Translations under genes and position numbers: made by a program | The notes under the pieces: generated by a model | The model's database searches: none | What the model was told of the DNA's origin: nothing | The model's input: the letters and a program-made list of their open reading frames with translations, nothing else | Part shown: piece after piece, positions 1 through 9,199 of the stretch | Numbering within the stretch: position 1 is the first letter of the stretch | Layout of the letters: each line of letters starts with the position of its first letter | Source: Azosocius agrarius | GTDB lineage: Bacteria; Pseudomonadota; Gammaproteobacteria; UBA6186; Azoamicaceae | Length of the DNA stretch: 64,000 nucleotides | Direction: 5' to 3' | Assembly: GCA_016432505.1 (NCBI GenBank) | Contig: CP066692.1 | Coordinates: 186,001 to 250,000, forward strand

Positions 1-303
1 ATCATTAACATCCGTATTAGGCCTAAATTTAATTTCTTTAACTTTAACTTTTATATGTTTCTTTTTTGAAACAATATTTTGTTTATTTTGTTTAAATATA
101 AATTTTCCATAATCCATCAATCTTGCTACAGGCGGAATAGAATTCGGTTGTATCTCAACTAAATCCAACAAAGAATCAAATGCCATTTTTAATGCATCTT
201 GTAAACTAACAATCCCTATCTGTTTTCCATCCTCGCCTATAAGTCTTAATTCTTTAGCATCAATTTGACTATTAATTTTATTTTTATTACATTCTTTTAT
301 AAT
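1..303 (-). CDS. infC: translation initiation factor IF-3 (partial, AUU start)
   Basis: IF-3 binds the 30S subunit, keeps it apart from 50S and monitors start-codon and initiator-tRNA pairing. About 100 N-terminal codons are visible; the rest lies left of the window. The translation has the IF-3 N-domain and linker signatures GIVSLQDAL, DLVEIQPNS, PPVARLMDYGKF and VKEIKFRP. No ATG, GTG or TTG fits. The alignment begins at an ATT codon (303-301), five bases after a GAGAGG ribosome-binding site (314-309) that overlaps the thrS stop. An AUU start is the classical E. coli infC arrangement, which allows IF-3 to repress its own translation. It is probably cotranscribed with tRNA-Val and thrS. Confidence 0.93.
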   Translation of the reverse strand, partial: MIKECNKNKINSQIDAKELRLIGEDGKQIGIVSLQDALKMAFDSLLDLVEIQPNSIPPVARLMDYGKFIFKQNKQNIVSKKKHIKVKVKEIKFRPNTDVND

Positions 304-312
304 AAATACCTC

Positions 313-2196
313 TCAATTAAATAAACATAAATTAAACATATTTAAAAAAATATCAATTTTCATAGCTCCAAGATCATTTGAATCTCTCGTTCTAACAGAA
401 ACTAATTCATTTGTTACTTCATTTTTACCAACAATCAACAAATACGGAATTCTTCTAATACTAGCATTACGTATTTTTAACGATATTTTATCATTTTTAA
501 AATCAAAAGATACTCTTATATTCTCTTTTTTTAAAAAATCACAAATTTTTTTAGAATAACTTATTTCATTGGCAGTTATATTCAAAACAATTATTTGAAT
601 AGGACATAACCATAAAGAAAAATTACCAAAATTATCCTCTAACAATATTCCCATAAATCTCTCTATAGAACCTATAATAGCCCTATGTAAAATAATAGGA
701 AATTGTTTAAACCCATACCTATTAATATAATAAGAATTTAATCTTTTAGGAATAAAAAAATCTACTTGTATAGTTCCGCACTGCCATAACCTACCAATAT
801 TATCTTTTAAAGTAAATTCTATTTTTGGGCCATAAAAAGCTCCCTCTCCTTTACAAATAAAATAATTTAAATTTAATTTATTTAATGCTAAAACTAAAGA
901 TTTTTCTGCTTTATCCCAAATAAAATCTTCTCCAACTCTTTTTTCAGGGCGAGTTGCCAATTTAATCAAAATATTTTTAAATAAGAATTTTTTATAAACA
1001 ACAAATAAAGATTTAATAAATAAAATAACCTCTCTTTGAATTTGATTTTCAGTACAAAAAATATGTCCGTCATCTTGTATAAAATTCTTAACTCTCATAA
1101 TACCATGTAAAGCACCAGAAAATTCTTTTCTATAACACGATCCAAATTCACAATACTTAATAGGTAAATCTTTATAACTTTTAATAGAATTTTTAAAAAT
1201 TTGCACATGTGCTGGACAATTCATAGGCTTTAAAATAAAAAAATCATTATCAGAAAAAAGTGAATACATATTTTCAGAAAATTTATCCAAATGTCCAGAC
1301 ATTTTCCATAAATTTTTATTTATCAATTGTGGAGTATTTACTTCTAAATAATTATTAAAAAAAAATATATTACGTAAATATTTAATTATTTCTTGATATA
1401 TTATCCATCCATCTTTATGCCAAAAAATCATACCACATGTATCATTTTGAAAATGAAATAAATCATATTTTTTACCTAATAATCTATGATCTCTAACATC
1501 ATTTAAAGATAAAATATAATCATTTAATTGTTCATATTTAAATGACACAAATCCTTCTATTCTTTGTAACATTATATTAGAAGAATTGCCCATCCAATAG
1601 GCTCCAGATACCTTAATTAATTTAAGGAAAAATGCATTTTTAAAAAATATTTTATAAATATTATTGCAAATATCTAAAAAAGATCCACACTTATATATAT
1701 ATATATTACTTTCATAAGTTTTATTTATTAAATTAATTTTATACTCGTTATTAAAAAATATTTTTTTTACCTTTTCAGCAGAAGATAAAAAAATTGTAAT
1801 TAAAAAACGCTTTTCCAATAAAAAATATATCTGTTTTTCTAACTTTTCTAATATTTTAGAAGATAGTTTAAAATCTAACTCAAAATCATAATAAAATCCA
1901 TTACCTACAACATTACCAAAACCTAAAACAGAAAAAGGAAAAAGAATTTTAACAGCATTAGCCATTAAATACTTACACATACTCCCTAAAACAAATAATT
2001 GCTTTTTATTTTCATTAAAAAATAAATTAACAAAGCAACTTTCTATCAATAAAAAATTACTTTCAACAATGCAATTGTTAACTTTAATTATTAAAGTTTC
2101 AAATGATCTAAAATAAAAAAATTTTACAAAATCCACCATCATTATGAAGTTAATAAATTTAATCACTTTTTTATTAGGTAATATTACAAAAAACAT
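313..2196 (-). CDS. thrS: threonyl-tRNA synthetase with degraded editing site
   Basis: Class II synthetase that charges tRNA-Thr, 627 aa (E. coli 642). The start is ATG 2196: it aligns with the E. coli N-terminus (VILP against VITLP) and has GGA six bases upstream. Longer readings would run into the tRNA-Val gene. The TGS-like and N2 editing regions are present but degenerate: E. coli His73 and His77 are Ser72 and Tyr76 here, and in CRGPH the Cys is kept but the final His is Tyr. The aminoacylation core is well kept: PMNCPAHVQIF (zinc Cys), QDDGHIFC (zinc His), LHRAIIGSIERF (zinc His), then an anticodon-binding domain. It likely charges threonine normally but cannot hydrolyse Ser-tRNA-Thr. 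The stop codon overlaps the infC ribosome-binding site. Confidence 0.95.
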   Translation of the reverse strand: MFFVILPNKKVIKFINFIMMVDFVKFFYFRSFETLIIKVNNCIVESNFLLIESCFVNLFFNENKKQLFVLGSMCKYLMANAVKILFPFSVLGFGNVVGNGFYYDFELDFKLSSKILEKLEKQIYFLLEKRFLITIFLSSAEKVKKIFFNNEYKINLINKTYESNIYIYKCGSFLDICNNIYKIFFKNAFFLKLIKVSGAYWMGNSSNIMLQRIEGFVSFKYEQLNDYILSLNDVRDHRLLGKKYDLFHFQNDTCGMIFWHKDGWIIYQEIIKYLRNIFFFNNYLEVNTPQLINKNLWKMSGHLDKFSENMYSLFSDNDFFILKPMNCPAHVQIFKNSIKSYKDLPIKYCEFGSCYRKEFSGALHGIMRVKNFIQDDGHIFCTENQIQREVILFIKSLFVVYKKFLFKNILIKLATRPEKRVGEDFIWDKAEKSLVLALNKLNLNYFICKGEGAFYGPKIEFTLKDNIGRLWQCGTIQVDFFIPKRLNSYYINRYGFKQFPIILHRAIIGSIERFMGILLEDNFGNFSLWLCPIQIIVLNITANEISYSKKICDFLKKENIRVSFDFKNDKISLKIRNASIRRIPYLLIVGKNEVTNELVSVRTRDSNDLGAMKIDIFLNMFNLCLFN

Positions 2197-2214
2197 ATAT
2201 ATTCCAAAAAGAAA

Positions 2215-2286
2215 TAGGCACGAGTGGAATCGAACCACCGACAACTATTACGTCAAAATAGAACTCTACCACTGAGCTACGTGCCT
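2215..2286 (-). tRNA. tRNA-Val (GAC)
   Basis: A full cloverleaf can be drawn. The 7-bp acceptor stem AGGCACG/CGTGCCT is followed by discriminator A. The anticodon stem CTATT/AATAG encloses the loop TTGACGT, so the anticodon is GAC. The T stem GGTGG/CCACT has one G-U pair. It resembles E. coli tRNA-Val2 in the anticodon loop and T arm. CCA is not encoded. It lies 18 bases upstream of thrS on the same strand, a linkage also found in free-living gammaproteobacteria. Confidence 0.93.
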
Positions 2287-2296
2287 AACAATTTAT

Positions 2297-2325
2297 AAAA
2301 TACTACAAAAAAGATATCTAATCAA
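2297..2325 (-). promoter_or_regulatory. candidate sigma70 promoter for tRNA-Val/thrS/infC
   Basis: On the minus strand TTGATT (2325-2320) is separated by exactly 17 bases from TATTTT (2302-2297), followed by 10 bases to the tRNA 5' end. Spacing is ideal, but the -10 matches only four of six consensus bases, and the AT-rich background makes such matches frequent. Confidence 0.35.
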
Positions 2326-2463
2326 TAAATTTTTGATAAATATAAATAATTTAATCAAAATATAATATATTTGTTCAATAATAATTTGATAATTATTATT
2401 AAATAAAACAATTAATGTTAATATACATTATAAATATAAATAATATAAAATAGAAACAATTAA

Positions 2464-3906
2464 ATGTCAAAATTAAAAAATATAGAATATATTATAAACA
2501 AAAAATATAAATATGGATTTACAACCAAAATAAAGTCATATTCATTTATAGCTGGTATAAGTAAAAATATTATTTATGAAATTTCCAAAAAAAAGCAAGA
2601 ACCAAAATTCTTATTAGTTTGGAGATTAAAAGCATATTATAAATGGTTACAAATGAAAGAACCAACATGGGGAAACATAAAATATAAAAAAATAAATTAT
2701 CAAAATATAATATATTATTCGTCTCCAAAAATAATAAACAACACAAAAAATATAAAAAAAATAGATCCAGAAATAATAAAAACCTATAATAAATTAGGTA
2801 TTCCTATAAATGAACAAAAAAAATTGCAAGGAATAGCTATAGATGCTGTTTTTGATAGCGTATCAATCATAACAACATTTAAAAAAGAATTATTAAAATC
2901 AAATATTATTTTTTGTTCATTTTCAGAAGCTATTAAAAAATATCCATATTTAATAAATAAATATTTAGGTAGTGTCGTTTCTTATAATGATAATTTTTTT
3001 TCAACATTAAATTCTGCAGTTTTTAGTGATGGATCATTTTGTTATATACCAAAAAATATAAAATGCCCATTGGAATTATCAACATATTTTAGAATAAATA
3101 CAGTATTAACTGGACAATTTGAGCGAACTTTAATAATAGCAGACAAAAACAGCTATGTTAGTTATTTAGAAGGCTGTACAGCGCCAATAAGAAATGATAA
3201 TCAATTACATTCAGCTGTAGTAGAAATTATTATTTTAGATAACGCGGAAGTAAAATATGCTACAATACAAAATTGGTACCCAGGAAATAAAAATAATATT
3301 GGAGGAATTTATAATTTTGTAACAAAACGTGGAAAATGTATAGGAAAAAACGCAAAACTATCTTGGACACAAATTGAAACAGGCTCATCTATAACATGGA
3401 AATATCCAAGTATAATATTAAAGGGAAAAAAAAGTAATGGAAATTTTTACTCAATAACATTAACTAATCATTTTCAACAAAATGATACAGGGTCAAAAAT
3501 ATTACATTTAGGAAACAATACATCTAGTATAATAATATCTAAAGCTATTTCATTAGGGTTTTCAAAAAACACATATAGAGGATTAATAAAAATAGATAAA
3601 AATTCAAATAATGCTAAAAATTATACACAATGTGATTCATTAATAATTGACAATAATTCTAATTCTTATACTTTTCCTAAAATAGAAACAAAAAATAAAA
3701 ATTGTCAAATAGAACATGAAGCATCAATAAGTAAAATAAATGAAAAACAATTATTTTATTGTTTACAAAGAGGGCTTAACAAAGAAGAAGCAATTGCCAT
3801 AATAGTAAATGGTTTTTGTAAACAAATATTAAAAAAATTACCTATAGAATTTTCCGTAGAAGCACATAAATTATTAAATATAAAACTTGAAGGATCAATA
3901 GGATGA
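2464..3906 (+). CDS. sufB: Fe-S cluster assembly scaffold SufB
   Basis: Core subunit of the SufBC2D scaffold that assembles Fe-S clusters from SufS-derived sulfur, 480 aa (E. coli 495). Visible features are the N-terminal YGF and KEPTWGN region, the YLEGCTAP motif with Cys238, the KLSWTQIETGSS beta-helix segment, and the C-terminal TQCDSL with Cys390 and IEHEAS with Glu417, matching the E. coli Cys405/Glu434 cluster-building pair. It is the first gene of a tight sufBCDSU operon and overlaps sufC by four bases (ATGA). No regulator (IscR/SufR) or A-type carrier is adjacent. This set must supply the Fe-S-rich complexes I and II encoded in the same window. Confidence 0.97.
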   Translation: MSKLKNIEYIINKKYKYGFTTKIKSYSFIAGISKNIIYEISKKKQEPKFLLVWRLKAYYKWLQMKEPTWGNIKYKKINYQNIIYYSSPKIINNTKNIKKIDPEIIKTYNKLGIPINEQKKLQGIAIDAVFDSVSIITTFKKELLKSNIIFCSFSEAIKKYPYLINKYLGSVVSYNDNFFSTLNSAVFSDGSFCYIPKNIKCPLELSTYFRINTVLTGQFERTLIIADKNSYVSYLEGCTAPIRNDNQLHSAVVEIIILDNAEVKYATIQNWYPGNKNNIGGIYNFVTKRGKCIGKNAKLSWTQIETGSSITWKYPSIILKGKKSNGNFYSITLTNHFQQNDTGSKILHLGNNTSSIIISKAISLGFSKNTYRGLIKIDKNSNNAKNYTQCDSLIIDNNSNSYTFPKIETKNKNCQIEHEASISKINEKQLFYCLQRGLNKEEAIAIIVNGFCKQILKKLPIEFSVEAHKLLNIKLEGSIG

Positions 3907-4646
3907 CATATGAATTACTAAAAATTAAAAATTTAACTGTAAAATTAAAAAATAAATTAATATTATCAAACATTAATTTAATTATAAATAGTAATGAAGT
4001 ACATGCTATTATGGGGCCAAATGGGTCAGGAAAAACGACCTTATCAAAAGCCTTAATAAGGCATCCAGATTATACAACAGAAGGGGAAATTATATATAAA
4101 AATAAAAATATATTAACATTTTCCCCAGAAAAATGTGCTCAAGAAGGAATTTTTTTATCTTTTCAAAATCCTATATCAATACCTGGAGTCACTAATATTC
4201 AATTCATAAAAAGTTCAATAAATGCAATTAAAAAATATAAAAATGAACCTCTATTAGATATAACAACTATTACAAAAATAGCAAAAGAAAAATTACAAAT
4301 ATTAAATATGCCAGAAGAATTTTTATATAGATCCGTAAATGAAGGATTTTCCGGAGGCGAAAAGAAAAAAAATGAAATTTTACAAATGTTAATTCTCAAT
4401 CCAGATTTAATAATTTTAGATGAAATAGATTCAGGATTAGATATTGACGCATTAAAAACAATATCAAATATTATAAATATATTTAAAAAAAACCATAAAT
4501 CAATTATAATTATAACACATTATAAAAAAGTTTTGGAGTATATTATTCCAAATTATATACATATATTAAAAGATGGAAAAATAATTCACACTGGAAATAA
4601 CACATTAGCAGAAAAATTAGAAGAATGTGGATATAATTTAATATAA
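3903..4646 (+). CDS. sufC: Fe-S assembly ATPase SufC
   Basis: Soluble ABC-type ATPase that drives conformational change of the SufB-SufD scaffold, 247 aa, the usual family length. Walker A GPNGSGKT is at residues 38-45. The ABC signature FSGGE ends at residue 153, and Walker B LIILDEIDSGLD has the catalytic Asp173-Glu174. There are no membrane segments, which separates it from transporter ATPases. The ATG overlaps the sufB stop, implying translational coupling, and sufD follows after eight bases. Confidence 0.98.
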   Translation: MTYELLKIKNLTVKLKNKLILSNINLIINSNEVHAIMGPNGSGKTTLSKALIRHPDYTTEGEIIYKNKNILTFSPEKCAQEGIFLSFQNPISIPGVTNIQFIKSSINAIKKYKNEPLLDITTITKIAKEKLQILNMPEEFLYRSVNEGFSGGEKKKNEILQMLILNPDLIILDEIDSGLDIDALKTISNIINIFKKNHKSIIIITHYKKVLEYIIPNYIHILKDGKIIHTGNNTLAEKLEECGYNLI

Positions 4647-4654
4647 GGACATAA

Positions 4655-5836
4655 ATGAATAAAAATATAAATTACAATTTTATAAAAAATTATATAAATA
4701 ACCTAAACCCTAAAAATGAATATCAAAAATATGCTTTAAAAAAACTAAAAAAGACAAATACTATAAATAGTATACTTAAATTATTAAATATAACGCACCC
4801 TACAAAAATAATAAAACATAATTTTGAAGAAAATTTTTTAAATAGTGCAAATAAAATAATAATTACAGATGGATTATATAATTATAAATTATCAAACAAT
4901 TTAATCAATGTTACAAATATTGAGCAACAATTTTCAGAACTAATAAAATCGTTTTATACCATAAATTATATAAATAAATTAAATAGTTTAGATTTATTAA
5001 ATTATGTAGATATTAAAAATATAATATATATACATATATCAAAAAACACATTATTAAATGAACCAATTTTTATAATACAGAAGAACACATCAATTATAAA
5101 TAACACCAAAATTTTTATTAATATTGAAAAAAATACAAAATTAAAATTAATAGAAATGTATACAAATGATAATATAAAATCATTCAATTATTGTTCTTAT
5201 CATATTAAAATAAATAATAATTCAAATATAAAACATCTTATATTAAATAATTCTAACAATAACATAAATTTTTTAAAATATAATATAAACATAAACAATA
5301 ATATAAAATATACACAAAAATATATATCTCTTAATACCTTAAAAATTAATTACAATCTAAAAATAAAAATATTAGGGTCTAATTCAAACATAAAAATAAA
5401 AAATCTAGATATGCCTAATAAATATCAAAAACATAACATGAATTATATTATAGAACATAAAAAACCTTATAATAAAAGTAACTGTATAACAAAAAATTTA
5501 TTAAAATATGAATCTTTATCAAAATTTTATGGCATAATTAAAATTGATGAAAAAGCTGTAAAATCAAAATCTAATTTACATATTAAAGGTCTTATATTAT
5601 CCAAATATGGAATAATAAAATATATGCCTCAACTGTTAATAAAAAATAAAAACATATTATGTAATCATAGTGCAACAATTGGAACATTTGATAATTCCTT
5701 AATATTGTACATGAAAGCAAGAGGAATAAATCAAAATGAAATACTTCAATTATTAATTAATAGTTTTATTTATTCTGTAATAAAAAATATACCATATAAC
5801 ATAACAAATTTAATAAATAAAGCTAATCATGAATAA
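4655..5836 (+). CDS. sufD: Fe-S assembly scaffold partner SufD
   Basis: Partner of SufB in the SufBC2D complex, 393 aa (E. coli 423). The N-terminal half has diverged strongly and is dominated by Asn, Lys and Ile. The C-terminal SufBD core is recognisable: CNHSATIGTFDNSLILYMKARGI, with the His that corresponds to the E. coli SufD His implicated at the SufB-SufD interface, and a downstream IINSFIY-like helix. An AAGGA site precedes the ATG. It overlaps sufS by eight bases. Identification rests on the C-terminal motif, length and operon position. Confidence 0.93.
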   Translation: MNKNINYNFIKNYINNLNPKNEYQKYALKKLKKTNTINSILKLLNITHPTKIIKHNFEENFLNSANKIIITDGLYNYKLSNNLINVTNIEQQFSELIKSFYTINYINKLNSLDLLNYVDIKNIIYIHISKNTLLNEPIFIIQKNTSIINNTKIFINIEKNTKLKLIEMYTNDNIKSFNYCSYHIKINNNSNIKHLILNNSNNNINFLKYNININNNIKYTQKYISLNTLKINYNLKIKILGSNSNIKIKNLDMPNKYQKHNMNYIIEHKKPYNKSNCITKNLLKYESLSKFYGIIKIDEKAVKSKSNLHIKGLILSKYGIIKYMPQLLIKNKNILCNHSATIGTFDNSLILYMKARGINQNEILQLLINSFIYSVIKNIPYNITNLINKANHE

Positions 5837-7061
5837 TTACATCAAATATATAAGAAATGAATTTTCAATATTTAATAAAAAAATAAATGGATTTCCTTTA
5901 TCATATTTAGATAATGCAGCCTCAAGTCATATGCCTAAAAATTCTATAAATGTTCTAAAAACATATTATGAAAATTCACATTCTAATATACATAGAGGGA
6001 CTTATTATTTAAGTGAAAAAAATACTTATCAATTCGAAAATACAAGACAAAAAATTAAAATATATATAAATGCAAAATATACAGAAGAATGCATTTTCGT
6101 AAAAGGAACTACTGAAGCAATTAATTTAATAGCTTCAACATTTGGAGAAAAATATATAAAAGAAAATGATGAAATAATAATAACAGAAATGGAACATCAT
6201 TCAAATATAATTCCATGGCAAACATTATGCAAAAAAAAAAAAGCTATATTAAAAATATTACCTATTAAAATAAATGGCGAACTTGATATAAAACAATTAA
6301 ATGAATTATTATCAAAAAACACAAAATTAATTTCTATAATTTTTATATCAAACGTTTTAGGTACAATTAATCCAATAAAACATATAATAAACATAGCACA
6401 AAAAAAAGGAATTTATACATTAATAGATGGAGCACAAGCATTATCACATTTAGATGTTGACGTACAAAATATTAACTGTGATTTTTTTACATTTTCAGCT
6501 CACAAATTATATGGACCTACAGGATTAGGCATATTATATTGTAAAAAATATTTACTAAATAATATACAACCTTATCAAACAGGCGGGTCAATGGTATCTA
6601 ATGTACATTTCAATAAATCATTTTATAAAAATATACCACATAAATTTGAAGCCGGAACTCCTACTATAGCAAATGTGATTGCTTTTGGAGAAACATTAAA
6701 TTTTTTACAATCAATAGATAAAAACATAATTTATAAACATGAATCAGAATTATTAAAATATGCCAATTATAAATTATTAAAAATTCCAGAACTTAATATA
6801 ATTGGAAATTCCATTAATAAAACAAATATAATTTCTTTCACTATCAAAAATATACATTCTCATGATATTTCAACTATAGCAAATGAATACGGAGTGGCTG
6901 TACGTGCAGGGCATCATTGTGCTATACCAATAATGAATTTTTTTAAAATACCAGCAACAACAAGATTATCAATAGGGATGTATAACACATATAAAGAAAT
7001 AGATATGTTATATAAAAGTTTATTACATACTATCAAATTATTTAAAAAAATAAGGAATTAA
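5829..7061 (+). CDS. sufS: cysteine desulfurase SufS
   Basis: PLP enzyme that takes sulfur from cysteine and holds it as a persulfide for Fe-S assembly, 410 aa. The PLP-binding lysine is Lys226 in FSAHKLYGPTG and the catalytic cysteine is Cys364 in RAGHHCAIP, numerically the same positions as in E. coli SufS. Other conserved parts are EMEHHSN, LIDGAQ and ATTRLSIGMYNT. It overlaps sufD and is followed one base later by sufU. No sufE is visible, so the sulfur acceptor is probably the adjacent SufU. Confidence 0.97.
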   Translation: MNNYIKYIRNEFSIFNKKINGFPLSYLDNAASSHMPKNSINVLKTYYENSHSNIHRGTYYLSEKNTYQFENTRQKIKIYINAKYTEECIFVKGTTEAINLIASTFGEKYIKENDEIIITEMEHHSNIIPWQTLCKKKKAILKILPIKINGELDIKQLNELLSKNTKLISIIFISNVLGTINPIKHIINIAQKKGIYTLIDGAQALSHLDVDVQNINCDFFTFSAHKLYGPTGLGILYCKKYLLNNIQPYQTGGSMVSNVHFNKSFYKNIPHKFEAGTPTIANVIAFGETLNFLQSIDKNIIYKHESELLKYANYKLLKIPELNIIGNSINKTNIISFTIKNIHSHDISTIANEYGVAVRAGHHCAIPIMNFFKIPATTRLSIGMYNTYKEIDMLYKSLLHTIKLFKKIRN

Positions 7062-7062
7062 T

Positions 7063-7488
7063 ATGGATATAAATGAATTATATAAAGAAATAATAATTGA
7101 CCATGGAACAAATCCTAGAAATTATAAAATATTACCAATTAGTAATTATACATATAAGGGATTCAATCCTATATGCGGAGATTCTATACATATATATATA
7201 TATATTAAAAATAACACTATAAATAATATATCTTTTCAAGGAAAAGGATGCGCTATATCTATTGCTTCAGCTTCTATAATGACAGAAGAATTTATGAATA
7301 AAAATATAAATTTTGCAATAAAATCATATAATTTATTTCAAAAATATTTATTACTAAATGATAGTACTGACATAAAAAATGATAAATTAAATGCTTTATC
7401 GGGAATAAGAAATTTTCCCTCAAGAATAAAATGTGTTACTTTGGCATGGTACACTTTTAAAACAGCTATTAAAAATAATAATAAATAA
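7063..7488 (+). CDS. sufU: SufU-type sulfur acceptor
   Basis: SufU/IscU-fold protein of 141 aa. The ligand set expected for zinc-SufU is present: Cys38 and Asp40 in NPICGD, Cys63 in GKGCAIS and Cys124 in RIKCVTLAW. The 18-20 residue insertion between the second and third cysteines typical of SufU, and the lack of the IscU LPPVK motif, favour SufU over IscU. It would accept the SufS persulfide and pass it to SufB. AAGGAA lies upstream of the ATG, and it is the last gene of the suf operon, 24 bases before proS. Confidence 0.92.
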   Translation: MDINELYKEIIIDHGTNPRNYKILPISNYTYKGFNPICGDSIHIYIYIKNNTINNISFQGKGCAISIASASIMTEEFMNKNINFAIKSYNLFQKYLLLNDSTDIKNDKLNALSGIRNFPSRIKCVTLAWYTFKTAIKNNNK

Positions 7489-7512
7489 TATATTAAACAA
7501 ATACGAGTTTAT

Positions 7513-9192
7513 ATGAATAACATATATAAAACATCAAATTTATTTTTCCCTACAATAAAAAATATTCCAGAAGATATAAAATTATCAAGTCATAAATTAA
7601 TGTTAAAAGCTGGAATAATAAATCAAACAGCTTCAGGTATATATACGCTATTACCATTAGGTGTTATGGCTATAAATAAATTACAATTTATAATAAGAAA
7701 TATTTTAAATGAAATAAATTGTCAAGAAATACTTATGCCAATATTACAACCAAAAAATTTATGGACTCAATCAAAAAGATGGGATAAATATGGTTCACAA
7801 TTGTTCACGTTAAAGGATAGACATAATAGACAATTTTGTTTAGGCCCAACACATGAAGAGATAATTACAATTTTATCTAAATATAATATATTAGGATATA
7901 AGCAATTACCAATAACATTATATCAAATTCAAACAAAATTTAGAGACGAATATAGACCAAAATTTGGATTAATACGATTAAGAGAATTTATAATGAAAGA
8001 TGCTTATTCATTTCATATGAATAAGAATTGCTTAAATTATACATACAATAACATTAGAAAATCATATATAAAATTATTAAATAAATTTAATCTAGATTAC
8101 AGAATAGTGCTTGCAAATTCTGGAGAAATAGGAGGAAATTTATCAGAAGAATTTCATATTTTATCAAAAGCTGGAGAAGATAATATAGCTATATCAAATA
8201 AAAGTACATTTGCCTCTAATATAGAATTAGCTATTCCAGGTAAAATAAAAAAAAATTTACATGAAAATTTTTTATCTAAAAAATATTTTTTTATAAAATA
8301 TAATAAAATTTTCATTAATTACAAGAAATACATTAAAAATAACAATATAAAAATTATTAAAACTATACTAGTAAAAGGAAATAATAATAAATTTCCTATT
8401 GTAGGAATAATTATAAAAAAAAATCATCAAATTAATTTATTAAAATTAACAAAATATAAAATAATTAAAAATCCTTTACAAATAATTAAAAAATTCATAA
8501 ATATTAATAATATAAAAAATGAAATACCAATAATAATAGACAAAACATTAACATATTTCATAAATTTATCACATAAAATAAATAATAAGAATACCTGGAT
8601 TTTAAATATTCCACAATTAATAAATTTAAATACAATAATTAATGATATAAGATATATTAATAATTTGGACACAAGCCCTTGTGGAAAAGGAAAAATAACA
8701 ATAACAAAAGGAATAGAAATAGGGCATATATTTAAATTAGGAAATAAATACAGTACATTAATGAAAAGTCAAATAGTTAATAAAAAAAATATACCTCAAT
8801 ATTTAGAAATGGGATGTTATGGTATAGGAATATCACGATTATTAGCAGTAATAATAGAACAAACACATGATAAATATGGCATTATTTTTCCTAATATAAT
8901 TGCACCATTTAACGTTGTTATTATTCCTATAAATTTAGAAAATGAAAATATTAAAAATTCTTCCATTAATTTATACAAAGAACTAAAAAATAGAAATATA
9001 GATACTATTATAGAAAATAGAAAAATAAATATAAAAAAAATTCTTTCTGAAATAGATTTAATCGGAATTCCACATAGAATTATAATCAATGAAAAAAATT
9101 ATTTTAATAATAAATATGAATATAAATCAAGATATATTAATAAAACTTTTTCATTAACTAAATTAGAAATATTAAATATAATATGTAAATAA
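7513..9192 (+). CDS. proS: prolyl-tRNA synthetase (bacterial type)
   Basis: Class II synthetase charging tRNA-Pro, 559 aa (E. coli 572). Motif 1/2 regions MPILQP, LGPTHEE, YQIQTKFRDEYRPKFG and MKDAYSFH are well kept, as is motif 3 GCYGIGISRLL. The insertion (INS) editing domain between motifs 2 and 3 is present but shortened and diverged. Lys283 in IIKTILVK aligns with E. coli Lys279, essential for Ala-tRNA-Pro hydrolysis, and the Asp of IIIDKT aligns with Asp350. E. coli His369 is Asn here. Editing is therefore probably retained, unlike in thrS. It lies close behind sufU and may be cotranscribed. Confidence 0.97.
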   Translation: MNNIYKTSNLFFPTIKNIPEDIKLSSHKLMLKAGIINQTASGIYTLLPLGVMAINKLQFIIRNILNEINCQEILMPILQPKNLWTQSKRWDKYGSQLFTLKDRHNRQFCLGPTHEEIITILSKYNILGYKQLPITLYQIQTKFRDEYRPKFGLIRLREFIMKDAYSFHMNKNCLNYTYNNIRKSYIKLLNKFNLDYRIVLANSGEIGGNLSEEFHILSKAGEDNIAISNKSTFASNIELAIPGKIKKNLHENFLSKKYFFIKYNKIFINYKKYIKNNNIKIIKTILVKGNNNKFPIVGIIIKKNHQINLLKLTKYKIIKNPLQIIKKFININNIKNEIPIIIDKTLTYFINLSHKINNKNTWILNIPQLINLNTIINDIRYINNLDTSPCGKGKITITKGIEIGHIFKLGNKYSTLMKSQIVNKKNIPQYLEMGCYGIGISRLLAVIIEQTHDKYGIIFPNIIAPFNVVIIPINLENENIKNSSINLYKELKNRNIDTIIENRKINIKKILSEIDLIGIPHRIIINEKNYFNNKYEYKSRYINKTFSLTKLEILNIICK

Positions 9193-9199
9193 TTTAAAA

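Noticed and set aside
2197..2244. Longer thrS start
   Set aside because: The start codon would sit within tRNA-Val; family alignment begins at 2196.
2377..2400. 9-bp inverted repeat upstream of sufB as an operator
   Set aside because: Made only of A and T in both arms; expected by chance, and no regulator gene is nearby.
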